In this document: positions 1-4,526 of the stretch, piece after piece
Numbering within the stretch: position 1 is the first letter of the stretch
Layout: each line of letters begins with the position of its first letter
Source of the DNA: Sedimenticola_A endophacoides
GTDB lineage: Bacteria; Pseudomonadota; Gammaproteobacteria; Chromatiales; Chromatiaceae
Reading direction: 5' to 3'
DNA length: 7,432 nt
Assembly (NCBI GenBank): GCA_003062345.1
Contig: PQCO01000309.1
Location: forward strand, 1-7,432
Made by a program: the position numbers and the translations under genes
Notes under the pieces: generated by a model
Seen by the model: the letters and a program-made list of their open reading frames with translations, nothing else
Told to the model about the DNA's origin: nothing
Database searches by the model: none

Positions 1-87
1 GCAATGTGCGGGACGGAGTCGTGATGAGCGCAGGACGGTCGGGGCAGTAACGGCTGTCGCGTTGGCGAGTCGATTTTGGGGACTGGG

Positions 88-1053
88 ATGTCCCAAAATC
101 TTTCACGAGGTAGCGACACTCTTGCTGAGTACCTGACTGAGGAGTATGCAGAGCATGGCGGGCCGGAGCAGGGGCAGTATATTGCCGATGCGCTCGGGCG
201 CTTCCAGGAGATACCCAGCGATCTCATGCAGCGACTGATGCTGGCCTGGGGCATGGCGGTGACGCGGCAACACCAGCGCCATCGAAGTGGTGGTGAAATG
301 TTGCTGAGTAGTGGTGTCGATAGTCTTTTTACCCTGTTTGGTGGCGGAGACCTGGATTCCGGCGGCGGATCGTCGGAGAAGGCGCGGGCGGCTGATGAGC
401 AGTATGTAATCACCGGTGGTGTAGAGCGCCTGCGCCTCGGCACGGGTGGTGCGCGACGGGCCCCGCCACGCGCAGATACTGAAGATGTCGTGGCGGATGT
501 TCCGGTGAAGGTGTGTCGTATCCTCAATGAGAGCGATACCGGCTATCAGCTTGCCTGGAGGGGTGCGCAAGGTTTCCTTCATGTGGGTGAGATCGTGGCC
601 CTGAAACCTCCCTCCTCCCCCAAACAGCTGGGGGTGGTGCGCTGGTTACGCGAGGATGTCGATCGCCTGGTCAACATGGGGGTGGAGCTGCTGCGTGGAC
701 GTGTTGTTCCAGGTGTGCTGCATCAGGACCGCATGGCAGGGGAGGTGAGTCACCACCGGGGTTTGGTACACACCTCCGATCTTGGCGTGCAGACGCTGAT
801 TACCGCCCCCTTTTACTTCAATCCGTTTGACAATTTCCAGCTTAGTGCCGTTGAAATGGAAGGCCCGGTATCCCTGCTTAAACAGATAGAGGGATCGGCC
901 TCTTTTGTACAATTTGGTTTTTCCCAGATGACCACGGCGGATACCCGGCACGGTCCTGCGGGTGGCGATCATGATGATCCTCCGGCGCGAGCGGAACGGC
1001 AGGGGCGGTCTGCTGATGATCTGGACTTCGAAGAGCTGTGGGATACCCTGTAA
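88..1053 (+). CDS. PilZ-like domain protein, function unknown
   Basis: Predicted 321-residue soluble protein with no signal peptide or membrane segment. The N-terminal part (about residues 8-65) is probably helical. A low-complexity Gly/Ser/Arg-rich linker follows (about 85-130). Residues about 138-205 look like a PilZ-type beta-barrel: an N-x-S-x-x-G motif (N147, S149, G152), then a G-E-I-V-A-L strand, then V-V-R-W-L-R and a G-V-E-L-L strand. This resembles PilZ-like proteins of gammaproteobacteria. The upstream R-x-x-x-R half of the canonical c-di-GMP site is not evident, so nucleotide binding is uncertain. The C-terminal 40 residues are acidic and probably disordered. I chose ATG 88 over the in-frame TTG at 76 because ATG is the stronger initiator and GGGGAC lies just upstream. 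It is followed after 21 bases by a small ORF and then by a membrane protease, suggesting one operon. The fold assignment is an inference from motifs. Confidence 0.75.
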   Translation: MSQNLSRGSDTLAEYLTEEYAEHGGPEQGQYIADALGRFQEIPSDLMQRLMLAWGMAVTRQHQRHRSGGEMLLSSGVDSLFTLFGGGDLDSGGGSSEKARAADEQYVITGGVERLRLGTGGARRAPPRADTEDVVADVPVKVCRILNESDTGYQLAWRGAQGFLHVGEIVALKPPSSPKQLGVVRWLREDVDRLVNMGVELLRGRVVPGVLHQDRMAGEVSHHRGLVHTSDLGVQTLITAPFYFNPFDNFQLSAVEMEGPVSLLKQIEGSASFVQFGFSQMTTADTRHGPAGGDHDDPPARAERQGRSADDLDFEELWDTL

Positions 1054-1074
1054 CGGGGCATTGCGAAGGGACGC

Positions 1075-1182
1075 ATGACTTTTTATTTCCTACCTGATCC
1101 TGCAAAGCGATCCGGGATGTTCCGGAGGGTATCGCCCGATGGCGGACTGCTCATGCAACCCCGTCAGTGGGAGCGGTTGTGA
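1075..1182 (+). CDS. Possible 35-residue small protein, translationally coupled to the next gene
   Basis: An ATG-initiated frame of 35 codons begins 21 bases after the stop of the PilZ-like gene. A purine-rich GAAGGG (1065-1070) lies 4 bases before the ATG. It ends in TGA at 1180-1182, and that TGA overlaps the likely GTG start of the protease gene (1179-1181) as GTGA, the usual layout for translational coupling. The peptide is basic and aromatic (three Phe, one Tyr, one Trp, five Arg), starts M-T-F-Y-F-L-P-D-P and ends in Q-W-E-R-L. I recognise no family. It could be a real small protein, a leader peptide whose translation drives protease expression, or chance. The ribosome-binding site, spacing and stop/start overlap favour a translated frame, but conservation cannot be judged here. 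Confidence 0.4.
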   Translation: MTFYFLPDPAKRSGMFRRVSPDGGLLMQPRQWERL

Positions 1183-1700
1183 ATCGCCTCGGCAGGGGGA
1201 TGCTGATCGCCAGCTGGGTTTTGTTGTTGGCGCTGCTTTTCGCGCTCTTTACATCCCTGCTTGAAGGAGGGCGCAATCCCAACCGGGAGCCTGAGCTTCG
1301 CAGCCCTGGTGATGGTGCCCTGGAGGTGGTCTTGCTGCCAAACCGCCAGGGGCACTATCTGGTGTCGGGCCACATCAACGGTTATGCGGTGACCTTTATG
1401 GTGGATACCGGTGCGACCGATGTGGCGGTGCCGGAGCCGCTTGCACAGTCCGCCTCCATGTCGATGGGGCACGCCGGTGTCGGCAGGACAGCCAATGGCG
1501 ATGTGGTTTACTACAGCAGCCGGATCGATCGGCTGGATATTGGCGGAATCATGCTTACGGATGTGCCGGCCAGTATCATGCCGACCATGACGGGCAGCGA
1601 GGTGCTGTTGGGGATGAGCGCATTGCGACGGCTCGGGCTGCTTCAGCAGGGTCGAAAGCTGACATTGCGGTTACCCGCGGCTGATCCGCATCAGCAATAA
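1179..1700 (+). CDS. Membrane-anchored retropepsin-like aspartic protease (clan AA, TIGR02281-like)
   Basis: Predicted 173-residue protein. A short basic N-terminus is followed by one hydrophobic segment (about residues 8-28), which would anchor it in the inner membrane with the rest in the periplasm. The catalytic loop is V-D-T-G-A-T (D76, T77, G78), the retropepsin signature, followed by a D-V-A-V-P strand. The second conserved element, L-L-G-M-S-A-L-R-R-L (about 143-152), is typical of the single-domain bacterial DTGA family. Such proteins carry one catalytic Asp per chain and are expected to work as homodimers; their substrates are generally unknown. I chose GTG 1179 because GGGAG (1169-1173) sits 5 bases upstream and the codon overlaps the preceding small ORF's stop. 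An in-frame GTG at 1167 would add four residues. No clear intrinsic terminator follows. Family assignment is confident; its role with the PilZ-like neighbour is unknown. Confidence 0.85.
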   Translation: MNRLGRGMLIASWVLLLALLFALFTSLLEGGRNPNREPELRSPGDGALEVVLLPNRQGHYLVSGHINGYAVTFMVDTGATDVAVPEPLAQSASMSMGHAGVGRTANGDVVYYSSRIDRLDIGGIMLTDVPASIMPTMTGSEVLLGMSALRRLGLLQQGRKLTLRLPAADPHQQ

Positions 1701-2002
1701 TGGCTATTGTTGATCAATTGGTTGCCTGATTATTAATGACTCTCAGCTATTCTCAAAAGCCGAAATGGCATTGGCGGCGTCCTCACAGCAGCGAAGCCGA
1801 GGCGAAGAAGCATCGACTCAGGCGTAAACCGCCGATTGACCTGCATGCTCCCCTTGTGCATGGGATAAGCATGGCGTTTGGGTAAGCGAAAAATCCGTTG
1901 TGTCAGACGGCCCCGGTGTTCCGGAGCCCGGTGAGGGATGGAGGCCGGGGAGCAAGGCGCGCCATCGGCACGCGATGCTCCTGCTTCGGCGGGTATCTGC
2001 AG
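1701..2002. other. Intergenic spacer with several inverted repeats, no gene recognised
   Basis: This 302-base gap separates the plus-strand protease from the minus-strand HU gene, so both transcription units converge here. The first 60 bases are AT-rich and contain the palindrome TTGATCAA, but no hairpin with a U-tract for the protease operon. GGCGG near 1772 and CCGCC near 1830 could form the base of a long stem. CATGCT and AGCATG around 1844-1873 can pair. GC-rich inverted repeats occupy 1911-1950. Open frames crossing this stretch are antisense shadows of the HU gene and have no ribosome-binding site. No tRNA, riboswitch or promoter is convincing. Confidence 0.5.
1889..1910 (-). terminator. 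Weak candidate intrinsic terminator for the HU gene
   Basis: Read on the minus strand, CCGT, an 8-base loop and ACGG are followed by ATTTTT, about 90 bases past the HU stop. The 4-bp stem is short, so it would be a poor terminator alone. A stronger GC-rich structure, CCCCGG (1911-1916) pairing with CCGGGG (1945-1950), with an internal CCGG-TGTT-CCGG, lies immediately upstream in the transcript and could help. Confidence 0.25.
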
Positions 2003-2422
2003 TCAGCCCAGCATATCCTTCAGCGCCTTGAGGGCAGTTACCTTGACCACGGTGGTGGCGGGTTTGGCGGCAATCTTGATCGCCTCGCCGGTTGCGGGGT
2101 TGCGGCCCATGCGCGCCTTGCGGGCCGGCTTCTTGACGCGGCGGATCTTGACGCCGGTCTCGGGGATGGCAAACTCACCGGAGCCGCGGCGTTGGATATG
2201 GCGCTGGACAAGTGTTCCGAGTGAGCTGAATACCTCACCCACCTGCTTCCTGGTCAGGCCGGTCTCTTCGGCAATGGCCTGAATAATCTGGAGCTTGGTC
2301 TGCTTGGCAGCGATGGATTTCGGCTTGGCGGGTGCAGCCTTTTTCTTGGCGACCACCTTCTTTTTCGCGGTGGGTGCTTTTTTGACGGCAGACTTCTTCG
2401 CAGTTTTCTTTGTAACGGCCAT
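2003..2422 (-). CDS. HU/IHF-family nucleoid protein with lysine-rich N-terminal tail
   Basis: Predicted 139-residue DNA-binding protein. Residues about 44-138 form the HU fold. A helical dimerisation part (L-Q-I-I-Q-A-I-A-E-E-T-G-L-T) comes first. The beta-arm follows, with a G-E-F-A-I-P-E-T-G turn and the hallmark M-G-R-N-P-A-T-G-E (about 105-113). HU proteins bend and compact DNA as dimers. Residues 1-43 are a histone-H1-like tail with 16 Lys and 11 Ala; the first acidic residue is E52. The usual F-K-x-G-K end of HU is replaced by V-K-V-T-A-L-K-A-L-K, as in some divergent HU-like groups. The start is ATG 2422: AGGGAG lies 6 bases upstream and the Lys-rich tail begins directly after it. An upstream in-frame ATG at 2470 would add an unlikely 16 residues and overlap the probable promoter. 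Tail function (extra non-specific DNA contacts) is inferred. Confidence 0.92.
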   Translation of the reverse strand: MAVTKKTAKKSAVKKAPTAKKKVVAKKKAAPAKPKSIAAKQTKLQIIQAIAEETGLTRKQVGEVFSSLGTLVQRHIQRRGSGEFAIPETGVKIRRVKKPARKARMGRNPATGEAIKIAAKPATTVVKVTALKALKDMLG

Positions 2423-2460
2423 GTGAGACTCCCTGGTGTGGGTTGTTGGGTTCCGCGTAA

Positions 2461-2498
2461 AACATAGCATAGAACATTGATTTGCCCATAGAGCAAAT
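2461..2498 (-). promoter_or_regulatory. Candidate HU promoter with an overlapping operator-like palindrome
   Basis: On the minus strand TTGCTC (2496-2491) and TATGCT (2471-2466) resemble -35 and -10 boxes, but the 19-bp spacer is long. TATGTT (2466-2461) is an alternative -10. A perfect 6-bp inverted repeat, ATTTGC-N7-GCAAAT (2480-2498), covers the putative -35 box, where a dimeric regulator could bind. It lies about 60 bases upstream of the HU start. No known regulator's consensus is recognised. Confidence 0.27.
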
Positions 2499-2711
2499 TG
2501 CCGTCACATTGCGCTTATTGTCTTGTATTAGCTCATTTAGCCGTTGCTGTGCGGTGACTTGGCCCAATGTTTTTCAATCGGGGTGTCCGTTTTTCCCTCG
2601 GGTACGCATCGCTGAAAGGCGGATAGGGTGTTGGGGGGGCTGACAAAGCCGGTTACGCGGGCCTCCCTATAGCCATGGCGGTTCCCTGCTTCGAGGGGGC
2701 GGCGGTGTGCG

Positions 2712-4271
2712 TCAGGAGGCGATGCAGACCCCGCCACGGCGGCTGTCGCCATTTCCAGAGAGGGCTCCGTCAGCATCGATCATGACACTGTGGGCGCCTC
2801 CGAAGAAGAGATTTTTCTCGGGCCATATGCGCTGCTGCGGAAATGTTTGCTGGAGTTGCTGGCAGACCTCCGGGGTGGGTCCATTCTCCATGTTGAGTAC
2901 CCCCCCTTCGAAGTGGATGCGTGGCTGCTCCACCGCATCTGCGATATCCATTCCAAAATCAACCAGATTGACCAGTACCTGGAGAACGGCGCTTCGGATG
3001 CGGTTGGAGCCTCCGGATCCGGTCACCAGGGTGCCGCCATCAGGAGTGAAAATCATTGTTGGTGCCATCATTGAGGCGATGCGGCGGTCTTCCGGCCACT
3101 GGTGAAACCCGTGCGGGTTGATGTCCTCCTCGCCCAGCATATTGTTGAGCATAATGCCGGTGCCGGGCAGCACATAGCCGGAACCCTCTCCGTTGGAGAG
3201 AGTCATGCTGGCAACGTTGCCGGCGCTGTCGGCGATGCTGATGTGCGTGGTGCCGCGCGAGAACGCGCTGTGATCGCGCATGATCCGGCGATAATCGCGC
3301 AGATACTCCCGGCCCAGAATCTCACGGCTGGTGTGCTCGTCCAGGTCACGATCCACCCCGCGTTCGCCACGCAGGAGCTGGGTCAGCGCCTGGGCCTTGG
3401 TGATGCGCAGCAGGTGCTCGTAGCTGTTGGCAGGCCACTGTCCCAGGCGCTCCTGTTCGAGTAGGGCGAGGGCGAAGGCAATCAGGGTTCCGCCAACCGA
3501 TGGTGCGGGGTTGGTGGCGAGTTCGGCGGTGTGATAGTTGAGGGTCAGGGGTGGGCGGCGGATCACCTGGTACGCTTCCAGATCCTCGGGGCCGAGGCAG
3601 CCGCCAGATCCGTCGCAGGCATGGAGCAGCGGCCGGCCCATCTCTCCCAGATAGAAGAGTGCTTCGCCCTCGCGCGCAAGGGATTCGAAGGCGTCGGCCA
3701 TATCCGGTTGGGTCAGCCGCTCCCCCTCCATGGCGATGCTGCCGGGCTGGGAGGGGCTTTCATGCAGGGCGAGCGATGACGCATTGGCGGTGATAATGGG
3801 GGAGATGATGTCGGAGATATAGTGTTGAAAACTGTTGAGCTCGACCCCGTTGCGTGCCGCCTCGCAGGCAGGTTCGATGATGGCGCGCAGGGGCATGCGG
3901 CAGAGATCGCGGTGCACCGCGAACAGACCACGGATCACCCCGGGTGTCGCGATCGAACCGAGGCCGATGTGAAACTCCTGCTGGGCGGTGCCAAAGTCGG
4001 CAAGGATCGGATAAAAATCGATGCCCTCCAGGGGGGGCTTGCGCTTCGGGGTCTGCACGAAAAAGTCGTAGAGCTGGGTCTGTCCACTATATTGATGGGC
4101 CATCAGAAACCCCCCGCCGCCAAGCGAGGCGAGTACCGGCTCGGCGACGCAGCTGGCGAAGATCGCGGCCAGGGCTGCATCGAAGGCGTTTCCGCCCGCT
4201 TTCAGGACTTCCGCCGCTGCGCCAGCCGTGACCGGGTGACCCGCGGCGACGATACCGTGTCTGTTGTTCAT
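2712..4271 (-). CDS. Gamma-glutamyltransferase-family Ntn hydrolase, substrate uncertain
   Basis: Predicted 519-residue proenzyme, shorter than the usual 560-580 residues and without a signal peptide, so probably cytoplasmic. The family is clear. The N-terminal A-A-G-H-P-V-T-A-G and G-G-N-A-F-D-A-A segments, G-G-G-G-F-L-M (51-57) and A-T-P-G (108-111) are typical. The autoprocessing site is G-T-T-H at 340-343, making T341 the expected catalytic nucleophile and residues 341-519 the small subunit. I-M-L-N-N (373-377) and T-G-S-G-G-S (417-422) follow. The family cleaves gamma-glutamyl bonds (glutathione) or related amides. However, the D-F-R-E-x-A-P motif holding the substrate-binding Arg (R114 in E. 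coli) reads D-F-F-V-Q-T-P (69-75). The M-D-D after L-N-N, holding the amino-group-binding Asp, reads M-L-G-E-E-D, and the lid-loop region is short. Hydrolysis of another amide is therefore possible. The start codon at 4271 has only a weak ribosome-binding site. Confidence 0.9.
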   Translation of the reverse strand: MNNRHGIVAAGHPVTAGAAAEVLKAGGNAFDAALAAIFASCVAEPVLASLGGGGFLMAHQYSGQTQLYDFFVQTPKRKPPLEGIDFYPILADFGTAQQEFHIGLGSIATPGVIRGLFAVHRDLCRMPLRAIIEPACEAARNGVELNSFQHYISDIISPIITANASSLALHESPSQPGSIAMEGERLTQPDMADAFESLAREGEALFYLGEMGRPLLHACDGSGGCLGPEDLEAYQVIRRPPLTLNYHTAELATNPAPSVGGTLIAFALALLEQERLGQWPANSYEHLLRITKAQALTQLLRGERGVDRDLDEHTSREILGREYLRDYRRIMRDHSAFSRGTTHISIADSAGNVASMTLSNGEGSGYVLPGTGIMLNNMLGEEDINPHGFHQWPEDRRIASMMAPTMIFTPDGGTLVTGSGGSNRIRSAVLQVLVNLVDFGMDIADAVEQPRIHFEGGVLNMENGPTPEVCQQLQQTFPQQRIWPEKNLFFGGAHSVMIDADGALSGNGDSRRGGVCIAS

Positions 4272-4526
4272 CGTGTCTGTTTGGCTTCGAATGAGGATGT
4301 TTTGTTGTATCGGGGTACGGACCGGCCCCCGTGTTAAATCCGCAGAGGGTGGCCAACTGGCCGGAGCGATGTAAAAAGTGCCGAAAAAGTCACTGATATT
4401 TCGCCCCTGATGGTTAAATAATGATATCTGTGCTGTTGTTGCAGACCCTAAGCTTGGTTATTGTACCCTTTAAAGAGTTTCTCTGCGTCATGTCAGTTGG
4501 CGTCGTTTACCCCAAGGATCGCTGGA
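4272..4526. other. Divergent intergenic region between two genes
   Basis: This 255-base spacer must contain the promoters for both the minus-strand glutamyltransferase-like gene and the plus-strand cyclic-nucleotide-binding gene. It is GC-rich on the left and AT-rich from about 4380. It holds a short palindrome, GGCCA-AC-TGGCC (4351-4362), and two TGATAT copies (near 4394 and 4423). For the minus-strand gene no well-spaced promoter is evident. No small gene with a good ribosome-binding site is seen. Confidence 0.5.
4436..4464 (+). promoter_or_regulatory. Candidate sigma-70-type promoter for the large coiled-coil gene
   Basis: TTGTTG (4436-4441) and TATTGT (4459-4464) are separated by 17 bases, 62 bases before the chosen ATG at 4527. 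Both boxes match the consensus only in part. If correct, transcription begins near 4471, which would exclude the upstream in-frame TTG at 4461 as a start codon. Confidence 0.35.

Noticed and set aside
1..50. Possible 3' end of an upstream gene, ending in TGA at 22-24 or TAA at 48-50 on the plus strand.
   Set aside because: Too few codons to recognise a family or choose between the two frames.
76..87. TTG at 76 as start of the PilZ-like gene.
   Set aside because: ATG at 88 is a stronger initiator with a purine-rich stretch upstream; the extra four residues look uninformative.
103..582. 159-codon minus-strand frame opposite the PilZ-like gene.
   Set aside because: Composition is that of an antisense shadow, and the plus-strand frame shows protein motifs.
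1791..1805. AGCGAAGCCGAGGCG resembles the loop of the hairpin at 7321-7335 (13 of 15 bases).
   Set aside because: Short, imperfect and low in complexity; surrounding stems differ.
2673..2683. CCATGGCGGTT here is the reverse complement of part of the hairpin at 7308-7318.
   Set aside because: An 11-base match is expected by chance in a window this size, and the flanks do not extend it.
2537..2776. 79-codon minus-strand frame running from inside the glutamyltransferase end into the spacer.
   Set aside because: It starts inside another gene, lacks a ribosome-binding site and resembles no family I know.
4461..4526. TTG 4461 as start of the large protein, adding 22 residues.
   Set aside because: It overlaps the candidate -10 box, has no ribosome-binding site, and ATG 4527 has AAGGA at good spacing.
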